Part shown: piece after piece, positions 1 to 9,563 of the stretch
Layout of the letters: each line of letters starts with the position of its first letter
How positions within the stretch are numbered: position 1 is the stretch's first letter
DNA from: Flavobacterium psychrolimnae
GTDB lineage: Bacteria > Bacteroidota > Bacteroidia > Flavobacteriales > Flavobacteriaceae
Direction of reading: 5' to 3'
NCBI RefSeq assembly: GCF_003312425.1
Contig: NZ_QNUX01000012.1
Coordinates: 62,001-126,000, forward strand
DNA length: 64,000 nt
Notes under the pieces: generated by a model
What the model was told of the DNA's origin: nothing
Databases searched by the model: none
Seen by the model: only the letters and a program-made list of their open reading frames with translations
Position numbers and translations under genes: made by a program

Positions 1-154
1 CAGCTTCGATTTGACGAGAGGTTAAGAACATTCCATCTTCATGTACAGATTTAATACCAAACATTCCATTAGAAAGTTCATGTCCTCTTTGAGAATTTCC
101 TTTCATTTTACCTTTTTGTACCTTACGGTATTTTGTTCTTTTAGGCTGTAACAT
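1..154 (-). CDS. rplP: Ribosomal protein uL16 (L16), 5' part only
   Basis: The first 51 codons of large-subunit protein L16 are visible; the rest lies outside the window. The N-terminus begins [19 protein letters not shown], typical of bacterial L16, which helps shape the peptidyl-transferase and A-site region of the 50S subunit. It follows rpsC by 19 nt in the S10 operon and is the last gene of the run that can be seen. Identification is by sequence recall and operon position; both agree. Confidence 0.95.
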   Translation of the reverse strand, partial: MLQPKRTKYRKVQKGKMKGNSQRGHELSNGMFGIKSVHEDGMFLTSRQIEA

Positions 155-173
155 TTTTCTTTAGTTTAAAAAT

Positions 174-932
174 TTACTTTCGTTTACGAGCGTCTGGTTT
201 TCCACCTTTGTTAAAAGGTTTTCTGTCTCCTCTTGGAGAATCACCACCTTTACCACCAGCACCAGATTGTTTTTTGTCCATTCCGGCAAGTGGAGAAAGA
301 TCTCTCTTTCCGTAAACTTCACCTTTCATGATCCATACTTTGATTCCCATTCTACCATAAGTAGTATGAGCTTCTGCCAAAGCATAATCAATATCAGCTC
401 TGAAAGTTGATAGAGGAATTCTACCTTCTTTAAAACCTTCCGAACGAGCCATCTCAGCACCATTCAAACGACCAGAAATCAAAACTTTGATACCTTCTGC
501 GTTCATACGCATAGAAGCAGCAATAGCCATTTTGATTGCACGTCTGTAAGAAATTCTACTTTCGATTTGACGACAGATGCTGGTAGCAACTAGATACGCG
601 TCAAGCTCAGGTCTTTTGATTTCAAAGATGTTGATTTGAACCTCTTTGTCAGTAATTTTCTTAAGTTCCTCTTTCAACTTGTCTACCTCTTGACCACCTT
701 TTCCGATAATAATACCAGGTCTAGCAGTAGTGATAGTAACGGTTACAAGTTTCAAAGTTCTCTCGATGATTACTTTTGATACACTAGCTTTTGATAAACG
801 AGCATGGATATACTTTCTGATTTTATAATCTTCGGCAAGTTTATCACCGTAATCATTTCCACCATACCAGTTTGAGTCCCATCCTCTGATGATACCAAGT
901 CTATTTCCAATTGGATTTGTCTTTTGTCCCAT
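174..932 (-). CDS. rpsC: Ribosomal protein uS3 (S3)
   Basis: A 252-residue small-subunit protein that sits at the mRNA entry channel of the 30S subunit. It starts [20 protein letters not shown] and carries the KH-domain GIIIGKGG motif near residues 73-80. The C-terminus is a long basic, glycine-rich tail (about residues 220-252), longer than the E. coli tail and common in Bacteroidetes. It lies 5 nt after rplV and 19 nt before rplP, so it is co-transcribed with them. Confidence 0.98.
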   Translation of the reverse strand: MGQKTNPIGNRLGIIRGWDSNWYGGNDYGDKLAEDYKIRKYIHARLSKASVSKVIIERTLKLVTVTITTARPGIIIGKGGQEVDKLKEELKKITDKEVQINIFEIKRPELDAYLVATSICRQIESRISYRRAIKMAIAASMRMNAEGIKVLISGRLNGAEMARSEGFKEGRIPLSTFRADIDYALAEAHTTYGRMGIKVWIMKGEVYGKRDLSPLAGMDKKQSGAGGKGGDSPRGDRKPFNKGGKPDARKRK

Positions 933-937
933 GCTGC

Positions 938-1351
938 TTAAGAATTGCTTTGTGTGTTATTGATAGCTCCAAGCACGATTGTTACGTGGTTAGAACGTTT
1001 TCTAATTCTGTGTGCTCTTCCTTGTGGCGCTGGACGAAGTCTTTTCAACATCATTCCACCGTCAACACGGATTTCCTTAACAAATAAGCCAGCTTCTTCC
1101 ATATTAGCGTCAGGGTTTTTAGCTTGCCAGTTAGCAATTACTGATAAAACCAATTTCTCTAATTTTCTTGAAGCTTCTTTAGAACTAAATCTTAAAATGT
1201 TAAGTGCTCTTTCTACCTTCTGACCTCTTACTAGATCTGCTACTAAGCGCATTTTTCTAGGTGAAGTAGGGCAGTTATTTAACTTTGCGAAGGCCAAAGA
1301 CTTATTAGCCTCTTTTCTTGCATCTGCTGTTTCTCTTTTACGAACTCCCAT
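938..1351 (-). CDS. rplV: Ribosomal protein uL22 (L22)
   Basis: A 137-residue 50S protein that lines the nascent-peptide exit tunnel. The region [14 protein letters not shown] near residues 30-43 and the C-terminal [19 protein letters not shown] are the L22 hallmarks; the latter covers the beta-hairpin that reaches into the tunnel. No deletion is visible in that hairpin, the usual site of macrolide-resistance changes. It lies between rpsS and rpsC with gaps of 6 and 5 nt. Confidence 0.98.
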   Translation of the reverse strand: MGVRKRETADARKEANKSLAFAKLNNCPTSPRKMRLVADLVRGQKVERALNILRFSSKEASRKLEKLVLSVIANWQAKNPDANMEEAGLFVKEIRVDGGMMLKRLRPAPQGRAHRIRKRSNHVTIVLGAINNTQSNS

Positions 1352-1357
1352 TGCTTC

Positions 1358-1636
1358 TTATTTTTTACCTTTATTTTTTGCTCCAGCATGACCTCTAAAA
1401 GATCTCGTTGGTGAAAATTCTCCTAATTTGTGACCTACCATGTTTTCTGTTACGTAAACTGGTACAAATTGACGACCGTTATGAACTGCGATAGTTTGCC
1501 CAACAAAATCTGGAGTAATCATAGAAGCTCTAGACCAAGTCTTTACTACTCCTTTGTTTCCACCTGCAATGTTTTCTTGAACTTTCTTGTCTAACTTATA
1601 ATGAACAAAAGGTCCTTTTTTTAATGAACGTGCCAT
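1358..1636 (-). CDS. rpsS: Ribosomal protein uS19 (S19)
   Basis: A 92-residue 30S head protein next to S13, near the A-site finger. The start [11 protein letters not shown] and the middle [19 protein letters not shown] are diagnostic. Length is normal for the family. Gaps of 6 nt on both sides place it firmly in the S10 operon. Confidence 0.98.
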   Translation of the reverse strand: MARSLKKGPFVHYKLDKKVQENIAGGNKGVVKTWSRASMITPDFVGQTIAVHNGRQFVPVYVTENMVGHKLGEFSPTRSFRGHAGAKNKGKK

Positions 1637-1642
1637 ATCTTA

Positions 1643-2467
1643 TTATTTCTTTCTACGTTCTACGATATACTTGTTACTCGGGTTTTTCTTAGAACGAGTT
1701 CTATAACCTTTAGCTGGTATTCCATTTCTTGAACGTGGATGTCCACCAGAAGAACGTCCTTCACCACCACCCATTGGGTGATCGACAGGGTTCATTGCAA
1801 CAGGTCTTGTTCTAGGTCTTCTTCCTAACCATCTTGTTCTACCTGCTTTACCAGATACAACTAATTGGTGGTCTGAATTAGAAACCGCTCCAATTGTAGC
1901 CGAACAAGTCAACAAGATTAATCTTGTTTCACCAGAAGGCATTTTAATTGTAGCATATTTTCCATCTCTTGCCATTAATTGAGCAAATGTTCCAGCAGAA
2001 CGAGCAATTACAGCCCCTTGTCCTGGTCTCAATTCGATACAAGAAATTACAGTTCCAAGTGGAACTCTACTTAAAGGTAAAGTATTACCAATTTCAGGCT
2101 GAGATTCTGGACCAGAAACTAATTTCTGACCAACTTTCAATCCATTTTGAGCAATAACATAAGTTTTCTCTCCATCAGCATAAGCTAATAAAGCGATAAA
2201 TGCAGTACGATTTGGATCATATTCAATTGATTTAACCGTAGCAGGAATTCCTTCTTTTGTACGTTTAAAATCAATGATACGATATCTCTGCTTGTGACCA
2301 CCACCCGTATAACGCATGGTCATCTTTCCTTGACTATTTCTACCACCAGAGTTTTTTATCGGCGCTATCAAAGAGCGTTCCGGCTTATCAGTTGTAATGG
2401 CGTCATAACCATTCACAACTCTAAATCGCTGACCTGGGGTAATAGGTTTTAATTTTCTTACTGACAT
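1643..2467 (-). CDS. rplB: Ribosomal protein uL2 (L2)
   Basis: A 274-residue core 50S protein needed for subunit association and peptidyl-transferase function. The C-terminal segment has the conserved [18 protein letters not shown] stretch, containing the histidine (HPMGGGEG) long implicated in peptidyl transfer. Its N-terminal part starts [17 protein letters not shown] and includes [21 protein letters not shown]. Gaps of 6 nt to rplW and rpsS show operon membership. Confidence 0.98.
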   Translation of the reverse strand: MSVRKLKPITPGQRFRVVNGYDAITTDKPERSLIAPIKNSGGRNSQGKMTMRYTGGGHKQRYRIIDFKRTKEGIPATVKSIEYDPNRTAFIALLAYADGEKTYVIAQNGLKVGQKLVSGPESQPEIGNTLPLSRVPLGTVISCIELRPGQGAVIARSAGTFAQLMARDGKYATIKMPSGETRLILLTCSATIGAVSNSDHQLVVSGKAGRTRWLGRRPRTRPVAMNPVDHPMGGGEGRSSGGHPRSRNGIPAKGYRTRSKKNPSNKYIVERRKK

Positions 2468-2473
2468 TTTATC

Positions 2474-2764
2474 TTAGATATTGTTGTAAAAATCAATTGT
2501 TTCTCCTTCTTGTACTTGAACAATTGCTTTTTTAATTGCATTAGTCTTTCCACTGATTAAACCACTTTTAGTGTATTTTGTAGTTCTATCCGGTCTTACG
2601 TTCATCGTGTTAACACTCAAAATAGTTACTCCATAAGCAGCTTCAATAGCTTTCTTAATTTGTACTTTGTTTGCTTTTTTGTCAACAACGAATCCGAAGC
2701 GGTTTAAAACTTCACTTTCTTTGGTTACTTTTTCCGTTACTATAGGCTTAATTATGATGCTCAT
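2474..2764 (-). CDS. rplW: Ribosomal protein uL23 (L23)
   Basis: A 96-residue 50S protein at the exit of the peptide tunnel, the docking site for trigger factor and signal recognition particle. It opens MSIIIKPIVTEKVT and has the family motif YGVTILSVNTMNVRPD in the middle. It sits 6 nt from both rplD and rplB. Confidence 0.96.
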   Translation of the reverse strand: MSIIIKPIVTEKVTKESEVLNRFGFVVDKKANKVQIKKAIEAAYGVTILSVNTMNVRPDRTTKYTKSGLISGKTNAIKKAIVQVQEGETIDFYNNI

Positions 2765-2770
2765 ATCCTA

Positions 2771-3400
2771 TTATTTACTTAAATTTTCTTCAATTATCTC
2801 CAAAGAACTCTCTAAAAGCACTAAATTATTAGCGTTTAATATAGCATAAGTGCTTAATTCTAAGCTACTTACTACGCTAGAGCCTTTTAAATTGCGTGAC
2901 GACAAATATACATTTTTATTTACATCACCCAACACAAACAGGGATTTTTTATTCTCTAACTCTAAAGCTTTCAAAACGTTGATGAAATTTTTAGTGTTTG
3001 GCGTTTCAAAATTAAAGTCTTCAAGAACGATAATGTTCGACTCTTTTGCTTTAATTGAGAAAGCAGATTTTCTAGCCAAACGTTTCAAGCTTTTATTCAA
3101 TTTGAATGAATAACTTCTTGGTCTTGGTCCGAAAACTGTTCCACCACCTTTAAACAATGGATTCTTTGCACTACCCGCACGAGCAGTACCAGTTCCTTTT
3201 TGTTTTTTAATCTTACGTGTACTTCCCGCTACTTCAGCTCTTTCTTTAGCTTTGTGCGTCCCTTGTCTTTGATTAGCAAGATATTGCTTAACATCAAGGT
3301 ATACTGCGTGATTGTTTGGTTCTATACCAAATACTGAATCAGAAAGTTGAACTTTTCTTCCAGTATCTTTTCCGTTGAAATCTAATACTTTTGCTTCCAT
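2771..3400 (-). CDS. rplD: Ribosomal protein uL4 (L4)
   Basis: A 209-residue 50S protein with a tunnel-lining loop. The loop contains KKQKGTGTARAGSAKNP, intact at the usual macrolide-resistance position. Its ATG overlaps the rplC stop by one base (TAATG at 3400), so translation of the two is probably coupled. In E. coli L4 also represses its own operon; whether this happens here cannot be read from the sequence. Confidence 0.97.
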   Translation of the reverse strand: MEAKVLDFNGKDTGRKVQLSDSVFGIEPNNHAVYLDVKQYLANQRQGTHKAKERAEVAGSTRKIKKQKGTGTARAGSAKNPLFKGGGTVFGPRPRSYSFKLNKSLKRLARKSAFSIKAKESNIIVLEDFNFETPNTKNFINVLKALELENKKSLFVLGDVNKNVYLSSRNLKGSSVVSSLELSTYAILNANNLVLLESSLEIIEENLSK

Positions 3401-4017
3401 TACTTCTGAATGATTACATAAGAGTTGTTATGACCAGGAACACATCCTTTAATAACAAGTAGGTTCTTATCAGCCACTACTTTTAAAACTCTAAGGTTTT
3501 GAACTTTTACATTGTCTCCTCCCATACGTCCAGCCATACGCATTCCTTTGAATACTCTAGATGGATAAGAAGAAGCTCCCACAGAACCTGGCGCTCTTAA
3601 ACGGTTGTGTTGACCGTGAGTTGCTTGACCAACACCACCAAAACCGTGACGTTTTACAACCCCTTGAAAACCTTTACCTTTAGACACACCTTGTACATCT
3701 ACAAATTCTCCTTCAGAAAAAATAGAAACATCAATAAGATCTCCTAATTTTTGCTCTGTTGCGAAATCTTGGAATTCAACGACTTTTTTCTTAGCTACAG
3801 TTCCCGCTTTTTCAAAGTGACCTAAAGCCGCTTTTGTGGAATGTTTCTCGTTTTTGTCATCGAAACCAAGTTGCAACGCTTCGTACCCGTCAACACCTTT
3901 GGTTCTGACTTGGGTAACAACACATGGTCCAGCTTCGATTACTGTACAAGGAATGTTCTTCCCGTTCTCGTCGAAAATGCTAGTCATGCCGATTTTTCTA
4001 CCAATTAACCCAGACAT
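3400..4017 (-). CDS. rplC: Ribosomal protein uL3 (L3)
   Basis: A 205-residue early-assembly 50S protein. It begins [19 protein letters not shown] and has the conserved [14 protein letters not shown] and [20 protein letters not shown] stretches near the centre, including the glutamine that is methylated in many bacteria. It is the first gene after a 156-bp gap from rpsJ that contains a good promoter, so rplC probably begins a separate transcript as well as receiving read-through. Confidence 0.97.
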   Translation of the reverse strand: MSGLIGRKIGMTSIFDENGKNIPCTVIEAGPCVVTQVRTKGVDGYEALQLGFDDKNEKHSTKAALGHFEKAGTVAKKKVVEFQDFATEQKLGDLIDVSIFSEGEFVDVQGVSKGKGFQGVVKRHGFGGVGQATHGQHNRLRAPGSVGASSYPSRVFKGMRMAGRMGGDNVKVQNLRVLKVVADKNLLVIKGCVPGHNNSYVIIQK

Positions 4018-4092
4018 AAATATTAATTATTAATTATTAAATATAAATATAGAACGCAGCTTTTAACCGAATCCTATTTTTTTAAGTGGGTG

Positions 4093-4123
4093 CAAATGTA
4101 TAATTTATTTACACACAAACCAA
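4093..4123 (-). promoter_or_regulatory. Promoter upstream of rplC
   Basis: Reading the minus strand, TTG (4123-4121) is followed after 20 nt by TACATTTG (4100-4093), a perfect match to the Bacteroidetes -7 element TAnnTTTG. Transcription should start near 4088, leaving a leader of about 70 nt before rplC. The box with its following GCACCC resembles that of the rpsL promoter in this window. Confidence 0.75.
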
Positions 4124-4173
4124 AAAAATATTTTTCGCTTAAAAACAGCGTCATTTTCTTACTAGTAAGCTAC

Positions 4174-4479
4174 TTAAACTTTGATCTCTACTTCAACACC
4201 GCTAGGCAATTCAAGTTTCATCAAGGCATCAATAGTTTTTGATGAAGATGAATAAATGTCAATCAATCTCTTGTATGACATTACTTCAAATTGCTCTCTC
4301 GCTTTTTTGTTAACGTGTGGAGAACGTAGTACTGTAAAAAGTTTTTTGTGCGTTGGCAATGGAATTGGTCCTGTAACAACTGCACCGGTACTTTTTACCG
4401 TTTTTACAATCTTCTCAGCAGACTTGTCTACCAACATGTGATCGTAAGATTTTAATTTTATTCTGATTTTTTGACTCAT
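4174..4479 (-). CDS. rpsJ: Ribosomal protein uS10 (S10)
   Basis: A 101-residue 30S protein, also the NusE component of transcription antitermination complexes. It starts [18 protein letters not shown] and has the family region [23 protein letters not shown]. It lies 11 nt after fusA and 156 nt before rplC, so here it belongs to the str side of the cluster, taking the place that tuf has in E. coli. Confidence 0.97.
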   Translation of the reverse strand: MSQKIRIKLKSYDHMLVDKSAEKIVKTVKSTGAVVTGPIPLPTHKKLFTVLRSPHVNKKAREQFEVMSYKRLIDIYSSSSKTIDALMKLELPSGVEVEIKV

Positions 4480-4490
4480 TTTCTTAAAGA

Positions 4491-6647
4491 TTATGCGTTT
4501 CCTTTTGCTTTTTTGATAACTGCTTCTGAAATATTAGAAGGCGTTTCAGAGTAGTGTGAAAATTCCATAGTAGATGTTGCTCTACCTGAAGAAAGTGTTC
4601 TTAACGTAGTAACATATCCAAACATTTCAGATAATGGCACATCTGCCTTAATAGTTTTAGCACCAGCTCTATCACCCATATCATTCACCTGACCTCTACG
4701 ACGGTTGATATCACCTACGATATCTCCCATGTTTTCTTCTGGTGTAATCACTTCCATTTTCATGATTGGCTCTAATATAACAGCACCAGCTGCTTTAGCT
4801 ACCTCTCTATAACCCATTCTTGCTGCAAGCTCAAAAGAAAGTGCATCTGAATCCACCGGGTGGAAAGATCCGTCTAATAAAGTTACTTTCAAACTATCTA
4901 CTTGGTATCCCGCTAAAGGACCTGTTTTCATAGCTTCTCTAAAACCTTTTTCAACTGATGGAATATATTCTTTAGGAACGTTACCACCTTTAACTGCATT
5001 TACAAACTGCAATCCAACTGGAGCTTTACCGTCAACTTCATCTGCTGGCTCAAGAATAAATACGATATCACCGAATTTACCACGACCCCCAGATTGTTTC
5101 TTGTAGGTTTCTCTATGTTGTGCTTTCTTAGTAAAAGCTTCTTTGTATTCAACTTGAGGCTCACCTTGATTTACTTCAACTTTGAACTCACGTCTCATTC
5201 TATCCACTAAGATATCTAAGTGAAGCTCACCCATACCTGAGATAATAGTTTGACCCGAAGCCTCATCTGTTCTAACTGTAAAAGTAGGATCTTCTTCAGC
5301 TAATTTAGCCAAAGCCATACCCATTTTATCTACGTCAGCTTTAGTTTTAGGCTCAATTGCAATACCAATTACCGGTGCAGGGAATTTCATACTTTCTAAG
5401 ATAATTGGGTTCTTTTCATCACACAATGTATCTCCAGTTTTAATATCTTTAAATCCAACTGCCGCTCCAATATCACCTGCTTCGATATACTCGATTGGGT
5501 TTTGTTTGTTAGCATGCATTTGATAGATACGAGAAATTCTTTCTTTGTTTCCTGAACGTGTGTTCAAAACATAAGAACCTGCATCTAAACGTCCTGAATA
5601 AGCACGGAAGAAAGCTAAACGACCTACGAATGGGTCAGTAGCAATTTTAAAAGCTAAAGCAGCGAATGGCTCTTTAACATCTGGCTTACGCAAAATTTTA
5701 GTTTGATCTTCTTCTAATAAATCAGCATCATCAGGATGAATTCCTTCAATACCATCTTTATCCATTGGAGAAGGCAAGTATTTACATACTGCATCTAACA
5801 TGAATTGAACTCCTTTGTTTTTGAAAGAAGAACCAGCAATCATAGGAATGATAGCCATATCCATTACAGCTGCTCTTAATGCAATGTTGATTTCCTCTTC
5901 TGTAATAGAATCCGGATCTTCCATATACTTATCAAGCAAGTTTTCATCATAATCAGCAACTGCTTCAATAAGAATATCTCTATACTCTTTTACTTCATCA
6001 ACCATATCAGCAGGAATATCAACAACTTCATAAGTTGCCCCCATTCCAGCATCATCCCAAACAATAGCTTGATTTTTAACTAAATCAACAACACCTTTGA
6101 AATCATTTTCTTCACCAATTGGCAAAGTGATTGCAACTGCGTTTGATTTTAACATATCTCTTACTTGCTGACAAACCATCAAAAAGTTAGATCCTTGTCT
6201 ATCCATTTTATTAACGAATCCAATACGTGGAACTCTGTACTGATCAGCTAATCTCCAGTTAGTTTCTGACTGAGGCTCAACACCATCAACAGCACTAAAT
6301 AAGAAAACCAAACCATCAAGAACACGTAATGAACGGTTTACTTCAACTGTAAAGTCAACGTGTCCCGGAGTATCGATAATATTGAAGTGATAAGGCAATG
6401 TTTCAGGCAAAACTTTACCTTGTGTAGTTGGAAAATTCCATTCACAAGTTGTAGCTGCAGAAGTAATTGTAATACCTCTTTCTTGCTCTTGTGCCATCCA
6501 GTCCATTGTTGCAGCACCATCGTGTACTTCACCAATTTTATGTGATTTCCCTGTATAGAATAATATACGCTCCGTTGTTGTTGTTTTACCAGCATCAATG
6601 TGAGCAGCAATTCCTATGTTTCTTGTATATTTTAAATCTCTAGCCAT
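4491..6647 (-). CDS. fusA: Elongation factor G
   Basis: A 718-residue translational GTPase that drives tRNA-mRNA translocation and, with RRF, ribosome recycling. GTPase motifs are AHIDAGKTT near residue 15, DTPGHVDF near 92 and NKMDR near 146. The middle domain has [10 protein letters not shown] and the C-terminal half has [10 protein letters not shown] and EPIMKMEV. Length is slightly above E. coli EF-G. It lies 10 nt after rpsG and 11 nt before rpsJ. Confidence 0.98.
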   Translation of the reverse strand: MARDLKYTRNIGIAAHIDAGKTTTTERILFYTGKSHKIGEVHDGAATMDWMAQEQERGITITSAATTCEWNFPTTQGKVLPETLPYHFNIIDTPGHVDFTVEVNRSLRVLDGLVFLFSAVDGVEPQSETNWRLADQYRVPRIGFVNKMDRQGSNFLMVCQQVRDMLKSNAVAITLPIGEENDFKGVVDLVKNQAIVWDDAGMGATYEVVDIPADMVDEVKEYRDILIEAVADYDENLLDKYMEDPDSITEEEINIALRAAVMDMAIIPMIAGSSFKNKGVQFMLDAVCKYLPSPMDKDGIEGIHPDDADLLEEDQTKILRKPDVKEPFAALAFKIATDPFVGRLAFFRAYSGRLDAGSYVLNTRSGNKERISRIYQMHANKQNPIEYIEAGDIGAAVGFKDIKTGDTLCDEKNPIILESMKFPAPVIGIAIEPKTKADVDKMGMALAKLAEEDPTFTVRTDEASGQTIISGMGELHLDILVDRMRREFKVEVNQGEPQVEYKEAFTKKAQHRETYKKQSGGRGKFGDIVFILEPADEVDGKAPVGLQFVNAVKGGNVPKEYIPSVEKGFREAMKTGPLAGYQVDSLKVTLLDGSFHPVDSDALSFELAARMGYREVAKAAGAVILEPIMKMEVITPEENMGDIVGDINRRRGQVNDMGDRAGAKTIKADVPLSEMFGYVTTLRTLSSGRATSTMEFSHYSETPSNISEAVIKKAKGNA

Positions 6648-6657
6648 TTCTTATGAA

Positions 6658-7134
6658 TTAAAATCTAAAGTGAGAGAAAGCTTTATTAGCTTCTGCCATT
6701 TTGTGAGTATCCATTCTTTTCTTAACGGCAGCACCTTCTTCTTTAGCCGCAGCTAAACATTCTGAAGCTAACCTTTGAGCCATAGATTTTTCGTTTCTTC
6801 TTCTAGAATAAAGAATTAACCATTTCATCGCCATAGAAATTTTTCTATCTGGACGAATTTGCATTGGAATTTGAAATGTAGCTCCACCTACTCTACGACT
6901 ACGCACTTCTACGTGAGGCATAACATTGGTTAACGCATCTTTCCAAATTTCTAATGATGGTTTCTCAGCATCTTGTTTTTTAGACTCAATGATGTCAATA
7001 GCATCATAAAATACTTTAAACGCTGTCGATTTTTTTCCATCCCACATTAAGTTGTTCACAAAACGTGTTACCAGTTGGTCATTAAACCTAGGATCTGGTA
7101 AAAGTGGTCTTTTCTTTGCCGCTCTTTTTCTCAT
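6658..7134 (-). CDS. rpsG: Ribosomal protein uS7 (S7)
   Basis: A 158-residue 30S protein that nucleates the head domain and binds the 3' domain of 16S rRNA. It starts MRKRAAKKRPLLPDPRF and has VEVRSRRVGGATFQIP and the ending KMAEANKAFSHFRF, all typical. It is separated from rpsL by a 74-bp gap in which I see no clear promoter. Confidence 0.97.
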   Translation of the reverse strand: MRKRAAKKRPLLPDPRFNDQLVTRFVNNLMWDGKKSTAFKVFYDAIDIIESKKQDAEKPSLEIWKDALTNVMPHVEVRSRRVGGATFQIPMQIRPDRKISMAMKWLILYSRRRNEKSMAQRLASECLAAAKEEGAAVKKRMDTHKMAEANKAFSHFRF

Positions 7135-7208
7135 GTCTTTTTTTTAATAAAATGTCATACCTATAAAGCTGTAATGAATTACATCTCTATAAGAAATAAC
7201 TTTTTAAA

Positions 7209-7592
7209 TTACTTTTTTGCTTCTTTTGGGCGTTTTGCTCCGTACTTAGATCTTCTTTGCGTTCTTCCTGCTACTCCTGACGTATCAAGCGCACCACGAA
7301 CGATGTGATATCTAACTCCTGGTAAATCTTTTACCCTTCCACCCCTAACTAATACTATCGAGTGCTCTTGTAAATTGTGTCCTTCACCAGGGATGTAAGC
7401 ATTCACTTCATTACCATTTGTCAAACGTACACGCGCTACTTTACGCATTGCAGAGTTTGGTTTTTTTGGTGTTGTAGTGTAAACACGCGTACAAACCCCT
7501 CTTCTTTGAGGACAAGAATCTAAAGCAACCGATTTACTCTTCTTAGTTATCTGAGTTCTTCCTGTTCTTACTAATTGTTGAATTGTTGGCAT
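7209..7592 (-). CDS. rpsL: Ribosomal protein uS12 (S12)
   Basis: A 127-residue decoding-centre protein of the 30S subunit. Both classic streptomycin-resistance sites are wild type: lysine in [12 protein letters not shown] and lysine in [14 protein letters not shown]. It begins [15 protein letters not shown]. It is the first gene of the str cluster and has its own strong promoter upstream. Confidence 0.98.
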
Positions 7593-7645
7593 AATTAATA
7601 CTAAAAATTTCTTATTATATTAAATTCCCGCTTTTTACGGGGTTG

Positions 7646-7675
7646 CAAATGTAGAAAATATTTTTTACTCTACAA
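7646..7675 (-). promoter_or_regulatory. Promoter of the str/S10 cluster
   Basis: On the minus strand TTG (7675-7673) stands 19 nt before TACATTTG (7653-7646). Both elements and the spacing fit the Bacteroidetes sigma-A consensus exactly. Start of transcription is expected near 7641. The early leader holds a small CCCG/CGGG hairpin (about 7625-7642). Confidence 0.8.
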
Positions 7676-7772
7676 ACGTTAATCTATTAATTTTCAATAA
7701 GATTATTTTATCATTTAATTTTTATTACAAACCACAGATATTTGCATTACATTTATTTAAATAAATATTCCT

Positions 7773-9479
7773 TTGAAAATAGCTTTTCTTTTTCTTTTAT
7801 TTTTGATTTTTGGACAGAATTCTTCTGCTCAAAATTTATACTTACAAATAACTGGAAGCTCTACATCCGAAACAAAGATAATCGACTCGATATCTTACAT
7901 TAGAAAACACAAAAACACAAAATCGGTTCAGGACGAAATAAGTGACATATCTAGTAAACTTTCAAAAATAGGATACATTGACAACAACCTTTCTGACTTC
8001 AGCAAAGCAAACGACTCGAGTTACGTCACAAAATTAAACTTAGGCAAAAAATTAAAATTTATACATATATATATAGGTAACGATGAATTATTAAATAACA
8101 CAATCACCTTAACTAAAAAAAACAACAGCATTGAATTACCCTATTCTGATACAGATTCATTCCTAAAAGAAACTATACAAAAATTAGAACAAAAAGGATA
8201 CGCTTTAGCCACTCTTAAACTAACAAACATCAGAAGAGACAAAAACAATTTATATACAGACTTAAAATTAGAATCAAGTAAAAAAAGAAAACTCAATTCT
8301 ATTACAATCCAATATTCAGATAATACGCAATCCAATAAATTTCCTAAGGGACATTTGACACAAGTAAATAAGAAATACCAAAATAGCATTTTTAACCAAA
8401 AAGCTGTAGAAGAAATTTATAGCGAATTCAATAAATTTGGATTTGTAAACCAAATAAAACACCCTGAAATTCTATTCACAAACGACACAACAAAAGTCTT
8501 CGTATATCTAGAAAAAAAGAATTCAAATTCATTTGATGGTTTCTTAGGTTTCTCAAACGATGTAAACAGCAAATTAACCCTCAATGGATATTTAGATGTC
8601 AAGCTAGAAAATATTTTAGCTGTCGGCGAACAACTTTCAATATTTTGGAAAAGTGATGGTAACGACCAGAAAACTTTTAATGCCCAGATTGAGATCCCCT
8701 ATTTATTAAAAACCCCAATAGGATTGAAGGCACAAATTCAATTATTTAGACAAGATACAACTTTTCAAAACACAAAAACCGCCATTGACTTGAGCTACTT
8801 TGCAACTTATAATACAAGGTTCTATTTAGGATATCAATCTACAGAATCAAGTGACATACAAAACTCAAACAATTCCTCAATTACAGATTTTAACAGTTCT
8901 TACATTACATCTAGTTTTGAATACACAAAATTAGATAGCGACAACATTACTTTTCCAATAAAATCAAAATTTTTCACATCCGTAGGAATTGGAAAAAGAG
9001 ATAGCAACATAGTGTTTGAAAATTCAGAAAATAAGCAATTTTTCGCAAACATTCAAGCTATGCATAACATATACCTGAATAAAAAGAATTCAATAAATTT
9101 AAACAGCCAAAATTACTATCTAAGAAGCAATAATTATATTATTAACGAATTGTTACGTTTTGGAGGATTCAAAAGCGTGAGAGGTTTTACTGAAAACAGC
9201 TTACAAGCCTATTTTACAACATCTATTCTTACAGAATACCGATATGCTCTTTCCTCAAATCTTTACATCCATTCCATTCTTGATTATTGCTTTTATAAAG
9301 ACAAAACTGGTTTAGAAATAAGTGATAAAACACAAACCTTAATAGGAGCAGGCCTTGGAATAGGATTGCAAACAAAAAATGGACTACTAAAACTAGCGGC
9401 AGCAAATGGCACCGCTCAAAACCAACAATTCAAAATTTCTAACTCAATTATTCACATTAGCTTTAATGTTAAATTTTAA
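7773..9479 (+). CDS. Omp85-like outer-membrane beta-barrel protein
   Basis: A 568-residue protein with a signal peptide (first ~19 residues, ending SSAQ), a periplasmic part with about two POTRA-like units (roughly residues 80-250) and a C-terminal barrel that ends in aromatic-alternating strands finishing FNVKF. The barrel contains GGFKSVRGFTEN near residue 469, the VRGF signature of BamA/TamA/ShlB proteins. The start is TTG; no upstream ATG is in frame. It is shorter than BamA, so a specialised family member (TamA-like or a two-partner-type transporter) is more likely than the essential BamA. Its partner is unknown. Confidence 0.75.
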   Translation: MKIAFLFLLFLIFGQNSSAQNLYLQITGSSTSETKIIDSISYIRKHKNTKSVQDEISDISSKLSKIGYIDNNLSDFSKANDSSYVTKLNLGKKLKFIHIYIGNDELLNNTITLTKKNNSIELPYSDTDSFLKETIQKLEQKGYALATLKLTNIRRDKNNLYTDLKLESSKKRKLNSITIQYSDNTQSNKFPKGHLTQVNKKYQNSIFNQKAVEEIYSEFNKFGFVNQIKHPEILFTNDTTKVFVYLEKKNSNSFDGFLGFSNDVNSKLTLNGYLDVKLENILAVGEQLSIFWKSDGNDQKTFNAQIEIPYLLKTPIGLKAQIQLFRQDTTFQNTKTAIDLSYFATYNTRFYLGYQSTESSDIQNSNNSSITDFNSSYITSSFEYTKLDSDNITFPIKSKFFTSVGIGKRDSNIVFENSENKQFFANIQAMHNIYLNKKNSINLNSQNYYLRSNNYIINELLRFGGFKSVRGFTENSLQAYFTTSILTEYRYALSSNLYIHSILDYCFYKDKTGLEISDKTQTLIGAGLGIGLQTKNGLLKLAAANGTAQNQQFKISNSIIHISFNVKF

Positions 9480-9563
9480 ATTTAGTGAGAAAAAACGTTT
9501 TTTATATTAGGAATGTTAACAAATTATTATGAAGTTTGCGAAACTAATTCAAAATATTAAAAA

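Noticed and set aside
4140..4160. A small hairpin after rpsJ as a terminator
   Set aside because: Only four base pairs (CGCT/AGCG); too weak to call.
9490..9503. AAAAAACGTTTTTT as a terminator after the Omp85-like gene
   Set aside because: The palindrome has no loop and too little GC to stop transcription; it may be chance in A/T-rich DNA.
9481..9563. A promoter before the SusC gene
   Set aside because: The only TTTG (in ATGAAGTTTGCG) lacks a TA at the right distance, so no box could be supported.
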